In this document: positions 48,278-58,023 of the stretch, one piece after another | Position numbering within the stretch: position 1 is the first letter of the stretch | Layout of the letters: each line of letters begins with the position of its first letter | Origin: Elephas maximus indicus | Taxonomy: Eukaryota > Chordata > Mammalia > Proboscidea > Elephantidae | Direction of reading: 5' to 3' | Length of the DNA: 64,000 nucleotides | NCBI RefSeq assembly: GCF_024166365.1 | Contig: NC_064825.1 | Coordinates: forward strand, 105,104,480-105,168,479 | Notes under the pieces: generated by a model | Database searches by the model: none | Told to the model about the DNA's origin: nothing | Seen by the model: only the letters and a program-made list of their open reading frames with translations | Made by a program: the position numbers and the translations under genes

Positions 48278-49715
48278 TTTCTCTAATTTTGTTTGGGAAC
48301 AGAGTTGGAGGGGCTGATAAAATGTTCTTTAATATCATATCTTGTTTATATTTGATTTCAAAGTCTCAAAAATAGATTTTATAAATGAATTAAAACAACT
48401 CCCCCCAAATAAAATAATACAGAAAAACCCATGATGCAATAAGACACAGAGAAAGAGAATCAGGATTTTTGAGAGTTTTTCAGCTTTCTCTCTAAGTAAT
48501 TCTAATACACGAAGACAAAAGACTTCTCCAAAAAATATAAAATCATGGCTCTCATACAAATATAAAATGAGTACATGACAAAGTTTTTATTTAACACATT
48601 AATTAAGGAGGGAACCAGGGGTATGTTATAATCCATTTAAAGGAGAATCCAGTGTAGCACATTTGTTCAATCAGGGATGTGTCATGAATTTACAAATAGA
48701 TGCAAAACTGACTTTATCCACAATAACTGAGGGAAATCAATTGAACCCTCTTCAGACAATATTTTCAATTTTATGGACAAGAATTATTTGCATTATCACT
48801 TTTCTATAACTGGAAGAGTTGTAAAATAGCTCAAAGACAGTGAAAGGCATAATCCTCATAGAATCATGTAATCCCAAGGGGAGTGCTATAGGCAACACAC
48901 AGCTTTTCATTGAAGATAGCCAGTAGTCTTTTTATATTTCAAAGTCTTTCACAATTTTTTTCTCATGGAAGTTAAATTTATTTAGCAGCTATACATCAAA
49001 AGAAGTAGAGATAATTTTTAAATAACCTAAATTTTTTTCAATTATTTCTATTATTTACCAAGAAAAAATACAAACTTTCCATATCCATTGGAGTCCTAAC
49101 AGGAAACAGCATGCTCAAAAAGGCAGATTAAAAAAAGTTTATTGAAGATTATTTATCAAGGTATGAAGGAAATTAATTAAGGGTGATGATAAAGCTTGCC
49201 AGGGCTAGCTACCAGTAGGAAATCATTACCACCAGGAGGCCTGAGGGAACAAGGGGAAGAAATTACTGCAAAAGGAAATATAACACTAGGAGATATTTAC
49301 CAAACAAGAGCTGTAACCCTAGTTAAAGGTACCCTGTTACTGATAAACCACGGGAGGGACCCAGGAGAATAAACCCTGACATTCTTTTCTTCCCACCCTG
49401 TCCTTCTAACATTTATCTAGCACTTTCTGTTGGTCAGAGAAGAAGGAGGCCTGGTTGAGGAACACCATGGAAGCCCACCATGGAGGAGAAGAATGAGAAT
49501 AGATCTGAAGGGCTGAGAGGAGTATATCTAGCTCACTTTCCAACACTTTATTAAATTGTTTTTCTAGGTAAGATGGTGAACACTCCTATTTTGGAAAAAA
49601 AAAACACAGGAGACATAAGTAAACTGTCTTCCAACTTGCTTGCACACTTAATATTTATTGACTACCACTCTGAGTCAAACATTAAGGTAGATCCGGGGAT
49701 AAAGAAGTGAAGAAG
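48278..49715. other. Right-arm noncoding sequence
   Basis: Mirrors 14880-16480. No gene or named repeat recognised. Confidence 0.6.
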
Positions 49716-49718
49716 GCA

Positions 49719-49748
49719 GGTCTTAACTACTGCTCCACCAGGGCTTCT
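49719..49748 (-). mobile_element. AfroSINE head fragment
   Basis: tcttaactactgctccacca ggg, the mirrored remnant of 14831-14877. Confidence 0.65.
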
Positions 49749-49761
49749 TGTATACAGATAT

Positions 49762-49830
49762 GTATATGTATATATATATATACTTAACACAAACACACAC
49801 TTGTGTGTATATATGTGTGTGTGTGTCATT
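49762..49830. repeat. AT/GT microsatellite
   Basis: tatatgtatatatatatata and gtgtgtatatatgtgtgtgt runs, the counterpart of 14770-14826. Confidence 0.8.
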
Positions 49831-49831
49831 T

Positions 49832-50030
49832 TTGTTGTGTGTTGTGTGGTTGATTCTGACTCACAGCAACCATAATTTACACAGTAGAACTGCCCCATAG
49901 GGTTTCCTAGGCTGAAATCTTTATGGGAGCAGACGGTCAGGTCTTTTCTGCCACAGAACGACTGGTAGGTTTGAAGTGCCAACATTCTGTTTAGCAACTG
50001 AGTGCTTAGCCATTGTACCACCAGGGATTC
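49832..50030 (-). mobile_element. AfroSINE, long form
   Basis: gttgattctgactcacagca tail, tcctaggctgaaatctttat middle, tgcttagccattgtaccacc head. Mirror of 14557-14755. A short CA run follows at 50030-50050. Confidence 0.88.
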
Positions 50031-50359
50031 ACACACACACACACACACATATATGAGTTCTCTAGCATTTCTTGCTGGCTGAGAAGGAATTTATAATGTG
50101 ATGAGGTCCCTATGCCTCTATGTCCTCCAGCAAATGCCCAGTGACCACTTGTCACAAGATGTTATAGATGGGATTCCAGCATCAATAGAAGAAGCTGGAT
50201 TAGACAGCCTCAATGGTTCTAATCTTTTTGTAAAATAGAAGAAGCATGTTTTTTCCCTTCCTGTATGCCAGGAAGGAAAACAGTTTATTTATTAAAATGC
50301 TTTGTTCTTATTTGAAACCACAAAATATGAAATGCTTATCACCCTGCTATTAAAAATGT

Positions 50360-50370
50360 TGTCTTTACAG
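50360..50370 (+). promoter_or_regulatory. Probable 3' splice site of the OR pseudogene 5' UTR intron
   Basis: tgtctttacag followed by gataatccc, identical to the intact sister gene's site at 14228-14238. Confidence 0.5.
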
Positions 50371-50401
50371 GATAATCCCAATATCTGTGTTCATCATCAG
50401 C

Positions 50402-51340
50402 ACTGAAACGGAAGAAAACAGGATGAATGTAACTGATTTAATTCTAATAGGACTTACACAGAATCCTCGGATGCAGAGAATTCTAGTTGTTGTTTTGTTT
50501 ATCACCTACATTGTCACCGTCTCAGGAAACCTGCTCATTGTGGTCACCATAATCTGCAGTCAGACACTGAAATCCCCAATGTATTTCTTCCTGGCCTTCT
50601 TATCTTTGATAGATGCCTGCTACTCCTCTTCCATAATCCCTAAAATGCTAGCTGACTTGCTCTCTGAGACAAAAACCATCTCCTTCAATGGCTGCATGAC
50701 ACAGATCTTTATTGAACATTTCTTAGGTGGTTCTGAGATTGCCCTCCTTGTGGTCATGGCCTATGACCGTTATGTGGCCATCTGTAGACCTCTGCACTAT
50801 GTGACCATCATGAACCACCATGCATGCTGCCTTTTGGTGGGGGTGTCTTGGACAGTGGGTTTTTTCCACTCTATTGGACAGATTCTTGTCACTTTCTGGC
50901 TCCCATTCTGTGGCCCCAACATTATTGATCACTTCATGTGTGACATCTTCCCCCTGATACAACTTGCCTGCACAGACAATTTCCTTGTTGGTCTCCTGAT
51001 TGCTGCTAATGGTGGGGTAATGTCTGTGATTACCTTTGTAATGTTGTTGGTATCCTATGTCTTCATCCTGCATTCGTTGAGGTTTCACAGCTCTGCAGGA
51101 AGGAAAAAGGCCTTCTCTACCTGTACCTCCCACATCACTGTTGTTGACTTGTTCTTTGTGCCCTGTATTTTTATGTATCTGTGACCAGTAGCCACCTTCT
51201 CCATGGATAAAGGCATAACTGTATTCTATACCCTTGTCACTCCCATGTTAAATCCCATTATCTACACAGTAAGGAATGCAGAAGTAAAAAATGCCGTCAA
51301 AATGTTATTGAAAAGAAATGTAATTTCAGATAATAAATAA
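50402..51340 (+). pseudogene. Olfactory receptor family 4 pseudogene, sister of the intact gene
   Basis: The mirror-image paralogue of the OR at 13258-14190, about 90% identical in protein by eye (about 25 differences in about 253 residues). The counterpart of the intact gene's first ATG is ACG here (T at the position of [10 protein letters not shown]), so the usable start is the next ATG at 50423 ([18 protein letters not shown]). It keeps [33 protein letters not shown] and [19 protein letters not shown] at 51182-51184 replaces the CGA arginine of the [10 protein letters not shown] motif before TM7, a CpG-type change. After it the frame stays open to the original stop at 51338-51340, so this one stop accounts for the loss. 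A 253-residue product would lack TM7 and the NPIIY motif. Differences cluster around TM5-TM6. The annotated start marks the region equivalent to the intact gene's ATG. Confidence 0.93.
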
Positions 51341-51394
51341 CCCAATATGAAGATTTTATTTCTATCATAATCTTTACATTTTTATGTTAATATA

Positions 51395-51460
51395 TATGTG
51401 GGTTTGTGTGTGTGTGTATATACATATGTATATATATGCGTATATATGTAGATATATAGC
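51395..51460. repeat. GT/AT microsatellite
   Basis: gtgtgtgtgtgtatatacat and following tatatatgcgtatatatgt. Mirror of 13135-13205. Confidence 0.75.
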
Positions 51461-51599
51461 TCTTTCCCATCTGTATCACTTAACTGCGGTAGAACGTTTG
51501 CACAAGAATGGCATGGAGGTGGCGTCTGACCTCCTCTAACTTCACAAGGGGAAAGTAGAATCAAAACCAGCAGCCCAAGCCTGATTCCTTGCGGAAGTC

Positions 51600-52230
51600 A
51601 GATATGACTCCTTTCTCTGCCATCTTTACTAATTTTGATACCAACTGTCCCTGCATGACACTCTCTACTTCTCTGCTGGGTTCGGTAATCCATTGCAATG
51701 GCCACACAGAACTCACAGACAATACTCATGATTATGGTGTTTATTAGGGAAGTAACAGTTACAATTCAGGCCCAAGGACATTCAAGATACAGCTCTTCCT
51801 TCAGGGCAGCCTCTTCGCAGCTATGTTCACAGGCACACCTCTCCCTGGTCCTAGGCATCTACCCAAAGGCACTCAACTTTCTTCATGGGCCAGGAAGCCC
51901 ACCAAGCCTTCTCCTGCCAGTTCTTTCTTCCCACCACTTCTCACCATCTTCAGGGTTATAGCTCGTTGTCTCTGTTGGTCTCTTTCTTCTAGGAGCTTCT
52001 TAGCACAGGAACCCCAGGTCCAAAGGATGTGCTGGCTTCTGGCTGTAAATCTTTGGTGGCAGTGGGATCTCTTCTTTACCCCATTTGATGTGGCTCCTTT
52101 CAAGCCCAGCTGGGTGGCAAAACTGACCAATCCCTTTGGTGGACCACAATTACCCTACCATGGAGTGCTGCTGGGAGTTACAAGACCGTGGCTAGACAGG
52201 CCACGCAAAAGTGATCCTTCACATCACAGT
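51600..52230 (-). mobile_element. LTR-like repeat, family uncertain
   Basis: Mirror of 12337-12985: tctctgctgggttcggtaat and ggtgtttattagggaagtaa in reverse at one end, cctaccatggagtgctgctg near the other. Old, shared by both arms. Confidence 0.45.
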
Positions 52231-52239
52231 TTGCAACAA

Positions 52240-52365
52240 TTATTCTAATTTACAGATGATAAAAATTAAGTTAAAAAGGGCTAAATAATCAGCCCAAGGT
52301 CAGAGGCAGAGCTATTTGAATCTGCATTTGTTCTAATTACAAATCCCATATTCTTTCAACCATTT
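52240..52365 (-). mobile_element. MIR SINE
   Basis: ctaatttacagatgataaaa attaag ... gcccaaggtcagaggcagag, the antisense MIR core. Mirror of 12200-12335. Confidence 0.65.
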
Positions 52366-52937
52366 CAAATTGTATCAGGATCAAAGGCAGCCTTTATTTT
52401 ATATCAAAGCCTTTCTTGCTTTGTTACAAATTGCAAATTCTCTTCTCTAATTGCAGAGTTGTATAACTGACTTGCACATGGAAGCTGTTGTTACTCAGAA
52501 CCCATATTGGCTACTGGTATCTAGGACAGTGCAGAATTCAGTTTAGAAAGAAAATACTTTCTAATACTCTCTCAGCACACTGACAATATACCAATGTTTA
52601 AAATTATATGGGTTTCTTGTTCTGTCAAGTAAAAGCTGTCAGTAATAAAAATTAATTGTATTTAAACCTAAGTGAAATTTTAAAGTGTCCTTTGGTGGTC
52701 ACAATGACCCTAAAACATTGAAATTTAGTTAATATTATTATTTTACTGGAAAAAAATAGGTGGTTCATAAAATTTAAATAATTAGATCATAGAACAAATA
52801 AATCAGCCTTGAGCTCAAATATTCTCACTTCACATCCTGTGACTTTTTCATTATACATATAATTCTTTTGTGCTAGTACTTAGTTATACTTAGTTATGGT
52901 CTGTTTTTTTTAAATATATATTTTTTAATTTTATGTC

Positions 52938-53075
52938 ATACTTGTTGCCATCAAGTTGATTCTGACACACAGCAACCCTGTAGTACCCTATAGTCCAAAG
53001 AGAGACTGATACATTTGAACTGCTTACCTTTTGTTTAGCAGCCAAACTCTTAACCACTACTCCACCGGGGCTCCA
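52938..53075 (-). mobile_element. AfroSINE, internally shortened
   Basis: cttgttgccatcaagttgat tail, taaccactactccaccgggg head. Mirror of 11503-11645. Confidence 0.87.
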
Positions 53076-53130
53076 TGTGTCATAGGAAGTGACACTTTGT
53101 TAGATTTAAAATCATTTAAACAAAGAAAAA

Positions 53131-53293
53131 AACAAAAAACCCATTGCCATTGAGTTGATTCTGAGTCACAGAGATCCTATAGGACAGAGTAGAAGAGCCC
53201 CATAGGGTTTCCAAGGAGCAGCTGGTGGATTCAAACTGCTGACCTTTTGGTTAACAGACTTAGCTCTTAATCACTGGGTCACCATGGCTCCTT
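53131..53293 (-). mobile_element. AfroSINE
   Basis: aacccattgccattgagttg tail, cctataggacagagtagaag arm, cttaatcactgggtcaccat head. Mirror of 11296-11460. Confidence 0.9.
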
Positions 53294-53893
53294 AGTGGTA
53301 ATTACGTGCTGTTCTTTTTTTCCCCCAAAACACTTTGTAACATATCAATTTCACTATTAAAAATTCACTATATTGTTACTTGAATCTAACATTATTAAGT
53401 ATATATCTGAGACTCCTCTTTGCAAACTGCTTCTAGAGATGGCTTAAGCATAAGGCGTACAAGAAAAGAGAAAGCATTACTCCTCAGTTGGTCAAAGGAA
53501 GATTTCTCAGCTAAAGAACTTACCTAACTCATAAGACTTTGTTGCAAGTAAGTTTTGGTTCTTTTAAAAAACAAAGTTTGCGACCACAAGATGAATGTAT
53601 GCCATAGATGTCTTTATAGAACACTTTGATATAGTGTTCTAGCCTCCCACCTCATGGGTATCATATGTTTTATTCGAGAAGTCAGAGGATTCTAAGATGT
53701 AAAAATAATTAGCAAGATATTATGACTGTGAAACACAGTGGAGGGTAAGAACACCAGCTTCAGGATCAGTAGACACTGGTTTTTTTCCTTACTGTGCGAT
53801 GGCAGTGGGTTTTCTTTGGGGTGCCACCATCTCATCGTATTATCTTAAATAGGTCTGCCTATATTTATAGGTAGTTTACTTAGGTAACTTAGG

Positions 53894-54515
53894 AGGTGTT
53901 CCCAAGCTCTTTGATTCTGTTCATTCCATTTTTATTTCCTTAAATATTGTTATATTTGATTCTATTTCATTTGGAAGAAGTAAAATTGGAGGAGTCATAA
54001 GAGATTATATTTCTACAGGCCAAGAGTTGGCCACAGCCCACCACCCTAAACATTTCCATTTTTGGTAAACAGCTCAGGAGATGTTTTCTTTTGATGAAAG
54101 GATCTTTGGCCTGGACTAAATAATTGAGGATAAGACCTCTGCTCTTGAAGGTTTTATTGCCTTGAAAACATGGACCTCTGCTTATTGAAATGTATGAAGT
54201 TGGCCATAAGATGAACACTTTGGCAGTCACACTTCTTTTTGGTGTGGAATCAGTCCCTAAATCTGTCAAACATGAAACTGTAGCTCAACTGGTATCTTCC
54301 CAACTGTGATCTGATGCATATTTCATTTCTCCTGTTTTTATTCTAATTTATCTTCCAGTTTGAAAATCCATGTTACTGTCTATCCAGTGTTTTTTCCACA
54401 CTTTCCTTGAAATTGTGTTCTGGAAACAAGCTTTTCTGATATAGCTTCAGGAACACCCCTTTTGGAAAATTACCTTCAGAGCCAACCCTGACTGATATAG
54501 ACCTATTTTTTTTTT
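53894..54515. other. Noncoding flank outside the right arm
   Basis: Sequence beyond the inverted duplication. No gene or clear repeat. Confidence 0.55.
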
Positions 54516-54519
54516 TCCC

Positions 54520-54905
54520 ATAGAAGAATTGATGTATTCAAACTGTGGTGTTGGTGAAGAATACTGAATATACGTTGGACTGCAAGAAAAGTAAACAAAA
54601 CATTCTTAGAATAAATACAATCAGAATGCTCCTTAGAAATAAAGATGATGAAAGTTTTCATTGCTTACTTTTAACACATCATCAGGAAAAACCAACTGCT
54701 AGAAAGGACATCTTTTTTGGTAAAGTAGAGGGTCAGTGAAAACAAGGGAAGCCCTCAATGAGACGGATTGTCACAATAGCCAAAAAAATATCTTAAATAT
54801 ATCAAAGATTTTGAAGATGGTGAAAGACTGGACGGTGTTTTGTTCCATTATACGTAGAGTTGCCATGAGTTCAGCCAAATTGAAGGCAACTAACAACAAC
54901 AACCG
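54520..54905 (+). mobile_element. RTE LINE 3' fragment
   Basis: tgatgtattcaaactgtggt gttggtgaagaatactgaat, then a kinked reading with LLRNKDDESFHC, TARKDIFFGKVEGQ, and an end at gccatgagttcagccaaatt gaaggcaactaacaacaaca. This is the RTE post-RT region and 3' end, comparable to 41230-41475 and 63004-63477. Broken. Confidence 0.78.
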
Positions 54906-56025
54906 TAGACTCTGCCCTTTCTCTATTTCGTACTACTCTAAGCCATGCAGAACTAGACTAGACAGGTGTAAGGGAGTCTAAAGAAATCTCTCTCCTCACC
55001 ACTTTAGTTGCTTAGTAGAGATTAGATAACAATTTAATGGGTCACTGTGAATGGATTTCAATCTTTTAGGAGAATGGGCAAAATGACCTTGGAAGTACAT
55101 GTTAATTTGACTAATTCTGATTGTGTACTTTCATTCCAGAGTTGAAAGACAAAGTTGAAGACATTTTCACAGATGGAAATCCATATTCATTATAGTTCTT
55201 TGTATAGATTCACATCCCCTGTCAAACTATAGAACCTGCCATGACAAGCACTATAATAGTCAGATGTTTAGTCAAAATAAGTTTAGTCACATGGGCACAG
55301 ACAGCTTTCTTAAATTATTTTTCTCCCACTACACATGCTGCTCACAGTGACTGTACCCTCTTGAACCAATTCAGAAGCTAAACACAATTTATTTTTCCTT
55401 TTATTTAAACAGCACAGTTGAACATAGGTGAATAAATGTGGTCCCGTATAGGAATGTTTCTGAACTGAATTTATTTTGTTTTTAAAAGTAATTTTTCAAA
55501 CATTGGCATTTTATTATTTTTAATAGGTGACTTGTAATATACTCAAAATGGATGTCAACATAAATGTGCCATGACACTTCTGCTGTAAAACAATAATCTA
55601 AGAATAAGAATCCTGAACCAGGATTCAGGAGGATTAGTTTCTTCTTTTACCTTGGCAGTCAATTTCCTGTCTTAGTTTTCCTGGTTATACAATGTGAATA
55701 TTGATAGCTGTGTCATTCCCATTACATAGGGCTACTGTTTGACTCAATTTAAAAGCCTGCAGAAAATGGCTCGTGTATAAACTACTTCTGTGTATAAATA
55801 ACTCAAGACATGAAATTATTTCCTCATTATCATATTAGTCTAATTCCGGGATTAGAGAATCAACTGCTATGAGGAAGTACTTAACAATGTACTCAGTGTG
55901 AAGGGATCATGTCTGTCTCTTCCTGTATACCTGAATACAACACTTAAAAATTATGAACAACACAAAGAGTAGTTTGATAAAGACACAAAATATTATAGCG
56001 AAGAGTTAAAAAGTCAGATAGTTAC
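54906..56025. other. Noncoding sequence
   Basis: A/T-rich, with no gene or named repeat recognised. Confidence 0.5.
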
Positions 56026-56030
56026 ATACA

Positions 56031-58023
56031 CGTCATGGATTGAATTGCGTTTCCCAAAAACATGTGTATCAATTTGGATAGGTCATGATTCCCAGTATTG
56101 TGTGATTTTCCTCCATTTTGTCATCTGATGTGATTTTCCTATGTGTTGTAAATCCTGTCCCTATGACGTTAAGAGATGGGGTTAATGGCAGTTATGTTAA
56201 TGAGGCAGGACTCAATCTACAAGACTAGATTGTGTCTTGAGCCATCCTCTTTTGAGATAGAAAAGACAGAGGTGAGCAGAGAGACATGGGGGTCTCATAC
56301 CACCAAGAAAGCAATGCCAGAGGCACAGCACATCTTTGGACCTGTGATTCCTGCACAGAGAAGCTCCTAGACCACAGGAAGATTGATGACAAGGACCTTT
56401 GTCCAGAACCCAAGGACAGAGAAAGTCTTCCCTTAGAGCTGGAACCCTGAATTTGGCCTTCTAGCCTCCCAGATTGTGAGAGAATAAATTTCTCTTTGTT
56501 AAAGCCACCCATTTGTGGTATTTCCATTATAGCAGCAATACATAACTAAGAATTTGGTACCAAGAGTGGGGTGCTGCTCTAAGAGATACCTAAAATGTGG
56601 AAGCAGTTTTGAAACAGTGAATGTATAGAGGATTCAGAGGAAAATGAAGAGAGCTGTTACACTGGAGATGGCACGGATGGCAAGAAGCAGGGGCAGAGAA
56701 CCAGCAGTGGCAGAACAAGGAGTCCAGCATGAGATGACACTGGAGCCCACCCATGAAGTGAGAGAGCTGAGGGCCTTTGGCAGTAGGCTTCTTGGCAGAG
56801 TGGGGTGCCTCCAGATACTTATCAGTGGAGCTACAGAGCTTTGGAAATCTTTCCCCAGCAGGGCTGATGTGGGTTGTGAGGCCCTAGGGGCTGAGAGGAC
56901 AAGAAACCAGGAGGCAGAAGCTGAAAAGACAAGGAACACAGGAAAACAAGCTGCCTCAGTCTCAAAGGGTATGGCCACAACCTCTGGGGTCTCAAAGGGT
57001 GGAGCCATGGCCTCTGGTATTTCTAAGAGTGGAGTCACCACTCAGATGGACTAGGACAATGGTGTGCCTAAAGCTCAAGGAGCAGAGTTGCTGTCCCAGT
57101 GGGCCTGGAAGGTGGAACAGAGGCCCAGGGCCGAGGGACCTCCACTCAGAATCCAGAAAGCATGACCAATAGCTAGATCTGGAGGACAGGGCCTTTGTGT
57201 AAATGGTCTCAGAGAACAGTGGATTATTTTCAAAGCCTTAAGGGCAAATGTAATGTGTTCTGATGACTTGCATGGTGCCTGTTATCCTTTCTTTCCTTCC
57301 AATTTCTTCCATTTGTAATGGAAATATTTAGTTTGTGCCTGTTTCACCATTGTACTTTGGAAGCAGATAGCTTCTATTCTAGATTTCGCAGATGAGGAAG
57401 AGTTTTTGGATTTGGGACTTGGAGTTACTTAAGACTTTTGCTATGAAACAATGGGGTGAATGTGGTTTACATGTGGCGAGAACATGAAGTTTTGGGGGCC
57501 AAAGTGTGGAATATCATGGATTGAATTGAATGTGTATGAATTTGGCTAGGCCATGATTCCCAGTATTGTGTGATTGTCCATCATTTTGTCATCTAATGTG
57601 ATTTTCCTATGTGTTGTAAATCCTATCTCTAGGATATTAATGAGATGGGATTAGTGGCAGTTATGTTAATGAGGCAGGACTTAATCTACAAGATTGGATT
57701 GTGTCTTGATTCAATTTCTTTTGAGATAGAAAAGAAAGAAGTGAGCAGAGAGACCTGGGAAACTCATACCACCAAGAAAGCAATGCCAGGAGCAGAGTGC
57801 ATTCTTTGGACCTGAGGTTCCTGCACAGAGAAGCTCCTAGACTACAGGAAGATTGATGATAAGGAGCTTCCTCCACAACCCACAGAGAAAGAAAGCCTTA
57901 CCTTAGAGTTGGCACTCAGAATTTGGACTTCTATCCTCCTAGACTGAGAGAGAATAAATTTCTCTTTGTTGAGGCTCTCCACTTGTGGTATTTCTCTTAT
58001 AGCAGCACTAGATAACTAAGATA
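56031..58023 (+). mobile_element. ERVL-MaLR-like element with two LTRs
   Basis: A fossil element of about 2 kb: 5' LTR (about 56031-56551), internal region (about 56552-57511), 3' LTR (about 57512-58023), both LTRs in the same orientation. The internal region opens with tttggtaccaagagtggggt gctgct, the start typical of MaLR internal sequences. The LTRs belong to the same family as the solo LTRs at 20163 and 43562. The interior is short, as is usual in this non-autonomous group, and encodes nothing that looks functional. The two LTRs differ from each other at many sites, so it is old. Clear target duplications were not found. Confidence 0.82.

Larger units (their letters stand above)
41850..53893 (+). 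repeat. Right arm of the ~12 kb inverted duplication
   Basis: Matches the reverse complement of 10731-22350. Inner boundary near 41850 (gattcagaaggaaatgccaa against the left arm at about 22330-22345). Outer boundary near 53893, where ggtaacttaggaggtg matches the reverse complement of 10731-10745. Contains the OR4 pseudogene, SINEs, L2, LTR and microsatellite in mirrored order. It also carries a solo LTR at 47754-48272 that the left arm lacks. Confidence 0.88.

Noticed and set aside
50723-51133. 136-residue frame antisense to the OR pseudogene (and 13636-13875 against the intact OR)
   Set aside because: Shadows of OR codon structure on the other strand; the same antisense frame appears at every OR.
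56634-57054. Two overlapping 135-residue frames on opposite strands
   Set aside because: Both fall in the noncoding internal region of the MaLR-like fossil and have biased, repetitive composition; neither looks like a protein gene.
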